From an uncultured Oscillospiraceae bacterium (GTDB lineage Bacteria > Bacillota > Clostridia > Oscillospirales > Acutalibacteraceae), in the NCBI GenBank assembly GCA_900554535.1, contig USIA01000011.1:1-25738 (forward strand): a DNA stretch of 25,738 bases. The letters are read 5' to 3'. The notes under the pieces are model-generated. The model worked only from the letters and a program-made list of their open reading frames with translations, ran no database searches and was not told the origin of the DNA. The translations under genes were made by a program, and so were the position numbers. Below, piece by piece: positions 15,424 through 22,765 of this stretch. Every line of letters starts with the position of its first letter. Within the stretch, counting starts at the first letter, position 1.

Positions 15424-16563
15424 TTAGAATTTGCCGATGACATTGTTGGAAACAACGATACGCATAACCTCGTTCGTGCCCTCGAAGATCTGGAAGATCT
15501 TCGCATCACGCAGCAACTTCTCGACAGGATACTCACGGCTGTAGCCATAACCGCCGAACATCTGGATGGCTTCAGTGGCAACCTGCACTGCAATGTCGGA
15601 AGCATAGCACTTCGCAATTGCGGACTCCATGGTGAACGGCAGGCCCTTATCCATCAGCGTCAGTGCATGTGCAACCATCTGGCGAGCGGTCTCAATCTTG
15701 ATCTTCATGTCAGCGACCTTGAACTTCAGAGCCTGGTTCTTCAGGATCGGCTTACCGAACTGGACACGCTCCTTGCCATATGCGATAGCCTCTTCCATGC
15801 CGCGCTGTGCAATACCGGTCGCAACGCAACCCATCCATGTACGAGCCTGATCCAGCGTCTTCATGGCGATGGAGAAGCCCTTGCCCTCCTGGCCAATCAG
15901 GTTGGAAGCCGGGATACGGCAATCCTCGAGGACAACGTCGCAGGTGTTAGAAGTACGGATGCCCATCTTATCCTCTTCATGACCCGTGGACAGGCCGGGC
16001 GTGCCTTTTTCGACGAGGAACATGGACATGCCCTTCGTGCCAGCTGCCTTGTCCGTCAGGGCAGTAACGCAGTAGAAGGAAGCAACGCCGCCATTGGTGA
16101 TGAAGCACTTACGGCCATTGAGAATGTAGCTATCGCCATCTTTGACAGCAGTCGTCTTGCCAGCAGCCGGATCAGAACCAGCGCCGGGCTCAGTCAAGCA
16201 GAATGCGCCGAAACCGCCCTGGAGGATCAGGTCGCAGACACGCTTCTTCTGCTCTTCGTTACCTGCAATCAGAACAGGCTTCATGCCCAGACCGCTCGCA
16301 GAAATCGTAGTTGCAAAGCCAGCGTCCGCCTTTGCCATCTCTTCGATCAGAGCGGCAACGTCCACACGGCTCAGGCCCATGCCGCCGTACTCTTCCGGGA
16401 CTTCCAGCATGGTCAGCTGCATCTCGATGGCCTTGTCGTAGATCGCCTTCGGCCACTCACCGCTGCGGTCGTATTCCTTGCACTGTTCCTTAACTTCTTT
16501 TTCGCAGAACTCTTTTACGGAGCCCAGCAATTCCTTCGCTTCGTCAGAAATCAAATATGCCAT
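15424..16563 (-). CDS. bcd: Short-chain acyl-CoA dehydrogenase, probably butyryl-CoA dehydrogenase
   Basis: FAD flavoenzyme of 379 residues in the acyl-CoA dehydrogenase family. Motifs: GAFCLTEPGAGSD (about 120-132, flavin/substrate loop), CFITNGG, EDKMGIRTSNT, FGGYGY, and the catalytic base Glu361 in IFQIFEGTNEVM. With EtfAB it should reduce crotonyl-CoA to butyryl-CoA, possibly longer enoyl-CoAs or acryloyl-CoA. It looks clearly diverged from the well-known Clostridium acetobutylicum Bcd as I recall that sequence, and it sits in the lactate cluster, not beside crt-hbd-thl genes, so it could be a paralogue dedicated to lactate growth. AGGAGG precedes the ATG. The 56-base gap to the lactate dehydrogenase holds a promoter of its own. 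Confidence 0.88.
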   Translation of the reverse strand: MAYLISDEAKELLGSVKEFCEKEVKEQCKEYDRSGEWPKAIYDKAIEMQLTMLEVPEEYGGMGLSRVDVAALIEEMAKADAGFATTISASGLGMKPVLIAGNEEQKKRVCDLILQGGFGAFCLTEPGAGSDPAAGKTTAVKDGDSYILNGRKCFITNGGVASFYCVTALTDKAAGTKGMSMFLVEKGTPGLSTGHEEDKMGIRTSNTCDVVLEDCRIPASNLIGQEGKGFSIAMKTLDQARTWMGCVATGIAQRGMEEAIAYGKERVQFGKPILKNQALKFKVADMKIKIETARQMVAHALTLMDKGLPFTMESAIAKCYASDIAVQVATEAIQMFGGYGYSREYPVEKLLRDAKIFQIFEGTNEVMRIVVSNNVIGKF

Positions 16564-16581
16564 TTTTTGTTTCCTCCTGGT

Positions 16582-16601
16582 TTGTTAATAATATATCACA
16601 T
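16582..16601 (-). promoter_or_regulatory. Degenerate Rex-like dyad upstream of bcd
   Basis: TTGTTAATAATATATCACAT contains a perfect clostridial Rex half-site TTGTTAA (16582-16588) and an inverted Bacillus-like half (ATCACAT, 16595-16601). The halves are 6 rather than 4 bases apart, so it is not a standard site. It overlaps the expected start point of the internal promoter. Confidence 0.3.
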
Positions 16602-16606
16602 GGGGT

Positions 16607-16635
16607 ATTATAACACAGATCAGAGCTTATAGCAA
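16607..16635 (-). promoter_or_regulatory. Internal promoter for bcd-etfBA
   Basis: Read leftward: TTGCTA (16635-16630, inside the lactate dehydrogenase 3' end), 17 bases, then TATAAT (16612-16607) with an extended TG. This could express bcd-etfBA apart from the rest of the lactate cluster. Confidence 0.6.
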
Positions 16636-18041
16636 ACCTTTCCGGGGTTCAAAATCATATTCGGATCGAAAACTTCTTTGATCCCCTTCATCAGGCGCAT
16701 ATTGACCGGGCCAACCATTTGTGCGAGATAATCCATCTTGCCAAAGCCGATGCCGTGCTCGCCGGAAATCAGGCCGCCCAACTCAGTTGCATGTGCATAC
16801 GCCTTCTCCATAAAGTCCGCAACCTGGCGCTTGAATTCGTCAAGCTCCATGTCATTGGAGCAGTTATAGATATGGAGGTTGCCGTCGCCTGCATGGCCGA
16901 AGCTCTTGACCTCAAAGTCATAGTTCTTGGCCAGATCCTTAATGAAGCGGACATAATTGGCAATCTCGTTGACAGGAACGACAACGTCGCTTTCATCAAG
17001 CAGCTTGGTCTGGGCCTCGATTGCCTCCAGGAAGCTGCTACGGGCAGCCCATGCATCTTTGCGCTGTTGCGGCGTGTCAGCAACCAGAACGTCCAAAGCG
17101 CCAGCCTCCAGAACAACCTCGGAAGCCTTCTCGATGATCTCGTTGAGCTGATCCTCATCCTCACCGTCAAATGTAACCAACAGATAAGCCTCAACGTCCT
17201 TGCCCTCGAACTTCTGCGGGAACGTGCTCTTGCCCAAATAGGACTCGGACAGCCGGACGATTTCCTTCTCCATGAACTCCAGAGCCTGCGGCTGCAGATG
17301 CGCCTGCATCAGCTTCGGCACCGTGGAGATGCAGTCATCCAGGTTCTCATACAGAACAACGAGGCTGATGACTTCCTTCGGAGCAGGGATAATCTTCAGA
17401 GTCAGCTCGGTGATCAGGCCCAGTGTGCCTTCAGAACCAATCATCAGGTCCTTCAGGGAATAGCCGGAACTCGTCTTTGAAACGGTTGCGCCTTCATGGA
17501 CAATCTCGCCGGTCGGCAGAACAACCGTCATCGCGCGGACATAGTCGCGGGTCGTGCCGTATTTGACAGCGCGCATGCCGCCTGCGTTCGTGGAAACGTT
17601 GCCGCCCAAGGTTGCAAATTTCTCGCCCGGATCCGGGGGATACAGGTAACCCTGCTTTGCTGCGTCTTCTGCCAGATCATTCAGCAAAACGCCCGCCTGT
17701 ACACGGACAACCATATTCTCGAAGTCATAACCGAGAATTTTATTCATCTTCGTGGTGGAAATCATGACGCCGCCCTCAATAGCAACAGCAGCGCCCGTCA
17801 GGCCAGTGCCTGCGCCGCGGGGGATCACCGGGACATGCGCCTCGTTGCAGATCTTCATAACAGCGGCAACCTCTTCCGTGGTCGTTGCTTCGACCAGGAC
17901 GTCAGGCATCTTTTTGCCGTAAATCGGCATTTCGTCATGGGAGTAGTCCTCGTTAATGTCTCCATCGACGGTGACGCGGCCCGGTACAGCAGCCTTTAGC
18001 TTTTCGATCAGTTCAGGGGTAACTTTCTGATACTGGCTCAT
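16620..18041 (-). CDS. lctD: FAD-linked D-lactate dehydrogenase (GlcD/LctD type), Etf-dependent
   Basis: Cytoplasmic FAD enzyme of 473 residues that oxidises lactate to pyruvate. The PCMH FAD-binding domain shows PRGAGTGLTGA (74-84), DPGEKFATLGGNVSTNAGG (137-155) and IGSEGTLGLITE (201-212). The C-terminal catalytic domain shows GHAGDGNLH (382-390), ISGEHGIG (425-432) and NPGK (465-468). In Acetobacterium woodii the homologue LctD works with EtfAB, driving NAD reduction by co-oxidising reduced ferredoxin. EtfBA, permease and racemase genes in the same cluster support that role; glycolate oxidase is a less likely alternative. AAAGGAG lies upstream. Separated from the racemase by 102 bases with a possible promoter. 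Confidence 0.9.
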   Translation of the reverse strand: MSQYQKVTPELIEKLKAAVPGRVTVDGDINEDYSHDEMPIYGKKMPDVLVEATTTEEVAAVMKICNEAHVPVIPRGAGTGLTGAAVAIEGGVMISTTKMNKILGYDFENMVVRVQAGVLLNDLAEDAAKQGYLYPPDPGEKFATLGGNVSTNAGGMRAVKYGTTRDYVRAMTVVLPTGEIVHEGATVSKTSSGYSLKDLMIGSEGTLGLITELTLKIIPAPKEVISLVVLYENLDDCISTVPKLMQAHLQPQALEFMEKEIVRLSESYLGKSTFPQKFEGKDVEAYLLVTFDGEDEDQLNEIIEKASEVVLEAGALDVLVADTPQQRKDAWAARSSFLEAIEAQTKLLDESDVVVPVNEIANYVRFIKDLAKNYDFEVKSFGHAGDGNLHIYNCSNDMELDEFKRQVADFMEKAYAHATELGGLISGEHGIGFGKMDYLAQMVGPVNMRLMKGIKEVFDPNMILNPGKVCYKL

Positions 18042-18064
18042 ACTCTACATAGCTCCTTTGTAAT

Positions 18065-18093
18065 AGTTTAAGTACATTTTAATGCTTTTGCAA
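18065..18093 (-). promoter_or_regulatory. Possible internal promoter for lctD
   Basis: In the AT-rich larA-lctD gap, TTGCAA (18093-18088), a 17-base spacer and TAAACT (18070-18065) read leftward about 25 bases before the lctD start. Each hexamer matches 4 of 6 positions, so this is tentative. Confidence 0.35.
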
Positions 18094-18143
18094 CAAATAT
18101 GGAAGTGGTTTATCGCAAAAATCATAAAAATTATAATTGGAAA

Positions 18144-19430
18144 TTATTTGCTGCGCACAATTACAGACACGCCGTCCGGAATGACCGTGATCGGGCTATT
18201 GGGCTTGCCGAGAATCTTATCGGCCATTTCCAGAGCAGTTGGTACATCGGGCGCCCACTGCATCTGCATGGCCTCGACCATTTCCTTCGGCGCTTTGGTC
18301 ACCATAATGACCGGATGCTGCAGCAGGATGCGGCAGAGGATCTGCGCTTCCCACTGATCGGGAACGGTCTTCTCGCTTGGCGTCGCCAGGAAACGATCCA
18401 TAATCTTCTGCTTATCCTTTTCGTTTGCGAACGTGTCATACAGAGACTGTCCGCCATGGCCGTCGTTGCAGGCGGAAACCATGATGATAACGCCGCCGGG
18501 CGGGCAGGTTGCCTCTGCAGCTGTCATACCCTTCACAGACTGATAAATGTTTTGATCCAGCGGATAACCGCCGTTGGGGGGAATCACAATCGGCGCCGGA
18601 ATAGCATCCACACCAGCCAGCTTGTCGGAGAACGCGCAGCCCTCGCGATGTGCCTTATTCAAGTCACCAGCAAAAGCAGCGATGACCTTCTTATCTGCGT
18701 CAATGACGACGTTGACAATAAACTTCAGCTTAGCCGTTTCTGCAGCATAGAGCATATCTTTATGAATGGGGTTGCCATCCAGGATGCCCGTGCGAGAATA
18801 GGGGCTGTCAATGAACTTGGAGCAGTGGTTTGCCATAACGGTAGTCCGGCTGGCAACGCCCGGCAGCACGCTCTTGCGGCCGCCAGAGAAACCAGCAAAG
18901 AAGTGGGGCTCAATGAAGCCTTCGCTGACCAGCAGATCCGCTTCAACTGCGACCTTGTTGACCAGCAGCTCACCACCAGAGGGCAAGGTGCCAATATGTA
19001 CCATGTTTGCCGCGTCAGCACTGTCATGTACAACAAAGTGGAGACCCATATTGTGGTAAACTTCTTCACCATACTTATCGAGCATCTCGGCTTCTGTCGT
19101 GAGGCGGTGGAAACCGGTCGCGATCAGCACCGTAATGTCCGCATCGGGATTGCCCTCCCGGATCTCCTTGACCATTTCAGGCAGGATGACCTTGCTGGGC
19201 ACAGGGCGCGTGTGGTCACTACTGATAATGACGATGTTCTTCTTTCCCTTCGCCAGCTCCCGCAGACGCGGGGAAGCGATCGGATTTTCCAGAGCCTGCC
19301 GAACCAGCCCAGACTCGCCGGCCGCCGGCTTGTAGTCATGCGCTTTCGATTGCAGAACACCAGCCAGGCGTTCGTCGGGAATCGACGCGACTATTTTTTC
19401 TCTTCCAAAAGGCAGCGTAATGTTCGCCAT
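18144..19430 (-). CDS. larA: Nickel-pincer lactate racemase LarA
   Basis: Interconverts L- and D-lactate with a nickel-pincer nucleotide cofactor; 428 residues. The cofactor- and metal-binding residues of Lactobacillus plantarum LarA are all present at near-identical positions: His108 in IATGFH, His176 in EPHFFAG, Lys186 in GFSGGRKSVLPG (covalent cofactor attachment) and His202 in NHCSKF. SSDHTRPVPSK (70-80) is another family signature. Cofactor-making genes larB, larC and larE are not in the window and must lie elsewhere if the enzyme is active. Some LarA homologues act on other 2-hydroxyacids, but the permease and lactate dehydrogenase neighbours favour lactate. GGGAGG precedes the ATG. This lets the cell feed both isomers to the D-type dehydrogenase. 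Confidence 0.92.
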   Translation of the reverse strand: MANITLPFGREKIVASIPDERLAGVLQSKAHDYKPAAGESGLVRQALENPIASPRLRELAKGKKNIVIISSDHTRPVPSKVILPEMVKEIREGNPDADITVLIATGFHRLTTEAEMLDKYGEEVYHNMGLHFVVHDSADAANMVHIGTLPSGGELLVNKVAVEADLLVSEGFIEPHFFAGFSGGRKSVLPGVASRTTVMANHCSKFIDSPYSRTGILDGNPIHKDMLYAAETAKLKFIVNVVIDADKKVIAAFAGDLNKAHREGCAFSDKLAGVDAIPAPIVIPPNGGYPLDQNIYQSVKGMTAAEATCPPGGVIIMVSACNDGHGGQSLYDTFANEKDKQKIMDRFLATPSEKTVPDQWEAQILCRILLQHPVIMVTKAPKEMVEAMQMQWAPDVPTALEMADKILGKPNSPITVIPDGVSVIVRSK

Positions 19431-19526
19431 AAATGGAACCTCCCTTTACACAACAGATACCTACAATTGCCTAACATTAACAATCAAAATGTAAGAATGG
19501 CCTCAAAATCAACGGGTCCATATTCC

Positions 19527-21116
19527 TTAAGCGGCGGGGATGATCAGTTGCACCAACGGCTGCGCAAACAGCGCAATCAGGCCAAACGCCACCACATACA
19601 CCACATAATACGGGATCGCCTTGCGCATAATCTTGCTTTCCTCGCCGACCGTGTCGGTAGAAGCCGTTGCGATTGCGATGCTCTGCGGCGAAATCGCCTT
19701 GCCTGCCGTTGCACCGACGCCATTTGCAGCAACCAGCCAATACGGGTTCATGCCCAACTGCTGTGCAGTGTTATACTGCAGCTGTGCGAACAGAACGGAC
19801 GAAGAGGTCGCGCTGCCGGTGACGAACGTGCCCAAAGAACCAATCAGCGGCGCAAAGAACGGATACACAATGCCGGTTGCAGTTGCCAGGAATGTTGCGA
19901 TGCTTTCGGTCATGCCAGAATAGCCCATAATCTTCGCGGCAGCCAGAATGCAAACCAGCGTAATGATCGTTTTGGACATCTGCTTGAGCGATGCCGCCAA
20001 TACAGAGCCCATGGTCTTCCAGGAAGCCTTCTGAATCAGGCCGCCGATAAACGCGGAAATAAAGATCAGCACACCAGGCGCGGTGATCCACGAGAAGGTT
20101 TGGGTGGAAGGATTTGCGTTCGGGCCGCCCTGATAGATCTGCACGGTGGTCTGCACCTGAGACAGCAGGTTATGAATCGGCGGAACAATGCTGGAGGTGA
20201 CCAGCAGCAGAATGAAGATCAGGATAAACGGCGCCCATGCCTTGATGGCGCCCATCTGGGACTTTTGCTTGCCTTTTTCTTCTGCCAGTTCGGTTTCCGA
20301 AAGCAAAGCAAACTTCGGGTCTGTCTTCTTCATGAACTTCTTTGCATACAGGATCGTGCAAGCCATGCTTACAATGGAAGCAATGACGTTGGGCAGTTCA
20401 GGACCAATGAACAACGCGGTCAGGAACTGCGGAATCACAAAGGACAACGCGGACACCAGCGTAACGCCCCAAGCGCCCTTCATGCCCTTGAATCCGCCGC
20501 CAGTCATCATGGTCATCAGGAACGGCGTAATGAACACAAGCAGGCACATCTGCAGCATCACAACACCAGCGGTTGTGGTGGGGTCAATGCCGCCAGGTGC
20601 GGCGACGTTTGCCGCCGTCACGGTCGGAATACCAATCGAACCAAAGGCCGTCGGCGTCATATTTGCAACCAAGCAGACAACAGCAGCCATGATCGGATTA
20701 AAGCCCAGGCCAGTCAGGATGCCGGCTGGGATGGCAACTGCGGTGCCAAAGCCAGCCATGCCTTCCATGAAGCCGCCGAAACCCCAGCCGAGGATCAGCA
20801 CAAGCACGCGTTTGTCGTTGGAAACAGCGGTCAGCATCTCCTTGATCTTATCCATAGCGCCCGTACGCACGCAAAGGTTATATGTAAAGATCGCGGCGAC
20901 AATGACCAGTGAAATCGGCCACAATGCCATCACGGCGCCGTCCAGGCCGCCGGTAACTACACTTGATACAGAATCCTGCCATTTTGCCAGCGCCAGCACA
21001 ATTGCAATGACCAATGCGATCGGACACGCTTTATATGCCGGCATCTTCAATGCTGTTAACGCGATGGCCAGCCAGATAATCGGCAATAGGCCCAAGATAA
21101 ATTCTAGAAATTGCAC
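19527..21116 (-). CDS. lctP: L-lactate permease, LctP family
   Basis: Integral membrane transporter of 529 residues with about 12-14 hydrophobic segments, of the LctP/LldP family, importing lactate (or glycolate) with protons. Recognisable parts include the N-terminal FILGLLPIIWLAIALTALKM, GWGFGGFMEGMAGFGTAVAI near residue 115, FVTGSATSSSVLF, and LVAANGVGATAGKAISPQSI in the C-terminal half. The start is a GTG at 21116 with AAAGGAAG nine bases upstream; no ATG fits better. It is first in the leftward lactate cluster, with its own promoter flanked by two operators. 96 bases separate it from larA; I found no terminator or promoter there. Confidence 0.95.
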   Translation of the reverse strand: MQFLEFILGLLPIIWLAIALTALKMPAYKACPIALVIAIVLALAKWQDSVSSVVTGGLDGAVMALWPISLVIVAAIFTYNLCVRTGAMDKIKEMLTAVSNDKRVLVLILGWGFGGFMEGMAGFGTAVAIPAGILTGLGFNPIMAAVVCLVANMTPTAFGSIGIPTVTAANVAAPGGIDPTTTAGVVMLQMCLLVFITPFLMTMMTGGGFKGMKGAWGVTLVSALSFVIPQFLTALFIGPELPNVIASIVSMACTILYAKKFMKKTDPKFALLSETELAEEKGKQKSQMGAIKAWAPFILIFILLLVTSSIVPPIHNLLSQVQTTVQIYQGGPNANPSTQTFSWITAPGVLIFISAFIGGLIQKASWKTMGSVLAASLKQMSKTIITLVCILAAAKIMGYSGMTESIATFLATATGIVYPFFAPLIGSLGTFVTGSATSSSVLFAQLQYNTAQQLGMNPYWLVAANGVGATAGKAISPQSIAIATASTDTVGEESKIMRKAIPYYVVYVVAFGLIALFAQPLVQLIIPAA

Positions 21117-21167
21117 GACGATTTTCTTCCTTTCTTCCTAATCAAAAAACTCCTCATTGTTGCAAAT

Positions 21168-21178
21168 TGGTTCTACCA
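21168..21178. promoter_or_regulatory. GntR/LldR-type operator, promoter-proximal
   Basis: TGGTTCTACCA is a perfect TGGT-N3-ACCA dyad, the recognition pattern of the PdhR/LldR/FadR-type GntR regulators. It lies in the lctP leader, about 45-55 bases downstream of the expected start point, so a bound repressor could obstruct transcription. Confidence 0.7.
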
Positions 21179-21230
21179 TCTTGCAACTTACGCCCGCACA
21201 ATTCCAGACCATCTGTTTGATTTCCTTGTT

Positions 21231-21259
21231 ATCTTATCCGTATTTTGCGGAAAAGTCAA
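21231..21259 (-). promoter_or_regulatory. Promoter of lctP and the lactate cluster
   Basis: Read leftward: TTGACT (21259-21254), 17 bases, TAAGAT (21236-21231), giving a leader of about 105 bases. It is the best promoter in the divergent gap on this strand and lies between the two TGGT-N3-ACCA operators. Confidence 0.7.
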
Positions 21260-21330
21260 GCTTTTTTTCATGGGAATCTGCGGCGCATCCCAAGAATCCC
21301 AAAATATAGCGGTCTTTCTTTGTGCAAAAT

Positions 21331-21343
21331 TTGGTGCTACCAA
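21331..21343. promoter_or_regulatory. GntR/LldR-type operator, upstream
   Basis: TTGGTGCTACCAA is a perfect dyad with 5-base arms around GCT. Its centre is 164 bases from the centre of the other operator and about 110 bases upstream of the lctP start point. It also lies 12 bases before the -35 of the regulator gene, where it may control autoregulation. Confidence 0.7.
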
Positions 21344-21355
21344 TGAAATCAAACG

Positions 21356-21385
21356 TTGCCATTGCATCCTTCATGAATCTATGAT
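21356..21385 (+). promoter_or_regulatory. Promoter of the GntR regulator gene
   Basis: TTGCCA (21356-21361), an 18-base spacer and TATGAT (21380-21385), with 5 of 6 matches in each hexamer, about 50 bases before the coding start. Confidence 0.6.
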
Positions 21386-21433
21386 ATAACGAAATAACCA
21401 ACCAATATATCAAAAGAGAGGATGTCTAGCAGT

Positions 21434-22141
21434 ATGGCGGAACAGTCTAAATCTTATGAGCGTGTCCTCACCTATTTGAAGGATTCGCTCAAAAGCGGGG
21501 CGCTTTCGCTTGGACAGCCGCTCCCACCGGAGCGGGAACTGGCGGAAACTTTGGGAATCAGCCGCAACTCTGTGCGGGAAGCGATCCGGCTGATCGAGCA
21601 CATGGGGTTTCTAGTCAGCAGCCAGGGATCCGGCAATTTTATCAGCTGCAATATTCAAAAGAACCTACAAGATTCCTTTGACCTGTTGATCCTGCTGCAA
21701 CAGATTGATTACCGGCAGCTGGCAGAGCTGCGCACCGGCCTTGAACTTCAGGCGACGCTGCTTGCCGTTGACCGGATCACCGATGAACAGGCTGACGGGC
21801 TAACCGCCATTGTCAAGGAGATGGCCACTTGCTCCCGCGATCGGGCCTCCCATCTGGACAAAGAATTTCATGATACCATCGCCGCCATCTCTGGCAACGA
21901 ACTGATCATTCAGATTCTCCGTGCTCTTTCCAGCACTATCGACCGTTTCATCAGCGACATGCGCCGCAGAATTCTACTGAATTTTCAAACCGGAAGCCAA
22001 CTGCAATACGCCCATGAACAAATCGCGGACGCCTTTCAGCGGCGGGACAAAGTACAACTGGTCCTTGCAGTTACCCACCATTTTAACGTTGTCAATGCCA
22101 ACATGTCACCGGATCTGAACCCCACAGAAATCACTGACTGA
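21434..22141 (+). CDS. GntR-family (FadR/LldR subgroup, FCD domain) lactate-cluster regulator
   Basis: DNA-binding regulator of 235 residues. The N-terminal winged helix (about 8-74) has PLPPERELAETLGISRNSVR, REAIRLIEHMGFL and QGSGNFI. An all-helical FCD ligand domain (about 95-225) includes LAELRTGLELQATLLA, HLDKEFHDTIAAISGNELI and a C-terminal AHEQIADAFQRRD helix with His residues that in related proteins hold a metal. It is divergent from the lactate permease and its gap holds two LldR-type operators, so it probably senses lactate. The ATG at 21434 is preferred over one at 21422, because the GAGAGG just before 21422 leaves no spacing for the earlier start. No nearby strong terminator follows. 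Confidence 0.9.
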   Translation: MAEQSKSYERVLTYLKDSLKSGALSLGQPLPPERELAETLGISRNSVREAIRLIEHMGFLVSSQGSGNFISCNIQKNLQDSFDLLILLQQIDYRQLAELRTGLELQATLLAVDRITDEQADGLTAIVKEMATCSRDRASHLDKEFHDTIAAISGNELIIQILRALSSTIDRFISDMRRRILLNFQTGSQLQYAHEQIADAFQRRDKVQLVLAVTHHFNVVNANMSPDLNPTEITD

Positions 22142-22151
22142 TTCCCGCGTG

Positions 22152-22168
22152 CAAAGGTACTACCTTTG
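22152..22168. repeat. Perfect palindrome just after the regulator gene
   Basis: CAAAGGTACTACCTTTG has 8-base arms around one base, 10 bases after the regulator stop. It could form the stem of a weak terminator, but neither strand has a following T-run. It could equally be a protein-binding site. Confidence 0.4.
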
Positions 22169-22205
22169 AAAAAGGCATCTTGTGATTGGTAATAGAAATG
22201 TCTGG

Positions 22206-22319
22206 GAACCAAGCGGTTCGATGACTCTGTTGGCAGGCACGCTTACCCTCCTGGAGACTCTTGCCCCCCTTCTGCCGCGGCTGTCTCCTCGATGATCCTC
22301 ATCGCAGTAGAAAGCCAAC
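22206..22319. ncRNA. Stem-rich segment, possible structured RNA
   Basis: Nested complementary blocks: GTTGGC (22229-22234) with GCCAAC (22314-22319), enclosing GGAGAC (22253-22258) with GTCTCC (22283-22288), plus GATGA-TCC-TCATC (22291-22303). A separate GAACC-AAGC-GGTTC hairpin lies at 22206-22219. The complementarity is symmetric, so strand is uncertain; a good minus-strand promoter upstream favours minus. No known riboswitch, 6S, SRP or tmRNA signature was recognised. Confidence 0.3.
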
Positions 22320-22350
22320 ACGCCTTCCAGCGCCTCCATCTTTGCTTCAT
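22243..22350 (-). CDS. Possible 35-codon Trp-rich leader-type peptide
   Basis: A leftward ATG at 22350 has AAAGGAGG with an ideal 8-base spacing and a promoter about 50 bases upstream. It encodes a basic, Trp-rich start (MKQRWRRWKACWLS; Trp5, Trp8, Trp12) and ends at TAA. An overlapping 65-codon frame starts at 22357 but has almost no spacing to the same Shine-Dalgarno. No family is recognised and coding is not proven. The shape recalls a Trp-sensing leader, but no tryptophan genes follow; the next gene on that side is the convergent GntR regulator. Confidence 0.3.
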   Translation of the reverse strand: MKQRWRRWKACWLSTAMRIIEETAAAEGGQESPGG

Positions 22351-22402
22351 GAAGCATTCCTCCTTTGTCTTCTCTGCATCTTATGTGTGATTCATCTATT
22401 CA

Positions 22403-22432
22403 AATATACCACATTTCCCGGGATAATATCAA
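22403..22432 (-). promoter_or_regulatory. Minus-strand promoter with no annotated gene
   Basis: Read leftward: TTGATA (22432-22427), 18 bases, TATATT (22408-22403), 5 of 6 matches in each hexamer. It would make an RNA running through the mini-ORF and stem-rich segment toward the convergent regulator gene. Confidence 0.5.
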
Positions 22433-22629
22433 TAGATTTTATGTGAAAGTTTGAAAAAAACATATTTTTTCTTGTCATATAGGCTTATCTTCCTGAAAAG
22501 CCCCCTCTTTATTGTCAGAAATCGCTGTAATTCAACACAAAATTCTCATTTTGAATTGGTCGCACCAGTCTCGAAATACCCATTTTGTTCCTTATAAGTC
22601 ATATTTTATATAATTTTATAAAAATTGTA
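22433..22629. other. AT-rich stretch without recognisable genes
   Basis: This part of the 650-base gap between the regulator and pyrG is AT-rich compared with its surroundings. It shows no convincing Shine-Dalgarno-led reading frame, tRNA or repeat. The compositional break suggests decayed or recently acquired DNA. Confidence 0.5.
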
Positions 22630-22707
22630 ATGGGCCTACGACCATACAAATATGTTCAAATTGCGGAAGCCGGTTCAATCAGTCTAGCCGAGCAACTTCG
22701 GTTTTAT
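22630..22707 (+). pseudogene. Possible remnant of a LysR-type regulator N-terminus
   Basis: The frame reads MGLRPYKYVQIAEAGSISLA then EQLRF, which resembles the first helix-turn-helix residues of LysR regulators (the usual LxQLxYV..IAE.GSIS.AAEQL pattern). It appears to lack single residues at two points and loses resemblance after about 26 codons, running into the pyrG terminator. No Shine-Dalgarno is present. The fragment is too short for certainty. Confidence 0.3.
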
Positions 22708-22731
22708 GCCATCAAAAATTTCACAGCGTAC

Positions 22732-22765
22732 AAAAGGCGTCCCCCATTGGTATGGGGGACGCCTT
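22732..22765 (-). terminator. Terminator after pyrG
   Basis: A perfect 14-base stem (22752-22765 with 22734-22747), a four-base loop, and a T-run on the minus strand (complement of 22732-22735). It lies about 25 bases past the pyrG stop. Confidence 0.92.

Noticed and set aside
15382..16632. 416-codon plus-strand frame
   Set aside because: Antisense to the acyl-CoA dehydrogenase; no start signal and no domain.
19431..19526. Rex-like TTGTTAA upstream of larA
   Set aside because: The opposing half (TAGGCAA, 3-base spacing) matches only 4 of 7 positions, and no promoter is evident in this gap.
18099..20912. 937-codon open frame on the plus strand antisense to larA and lctP
   Set aside because: It is the shadow of two well-supported genes with strong codon bias. 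The product is low-complexity, rich in His, Arg, Asn and Gln, with no recognisable domain or Shine-Dalgarno.
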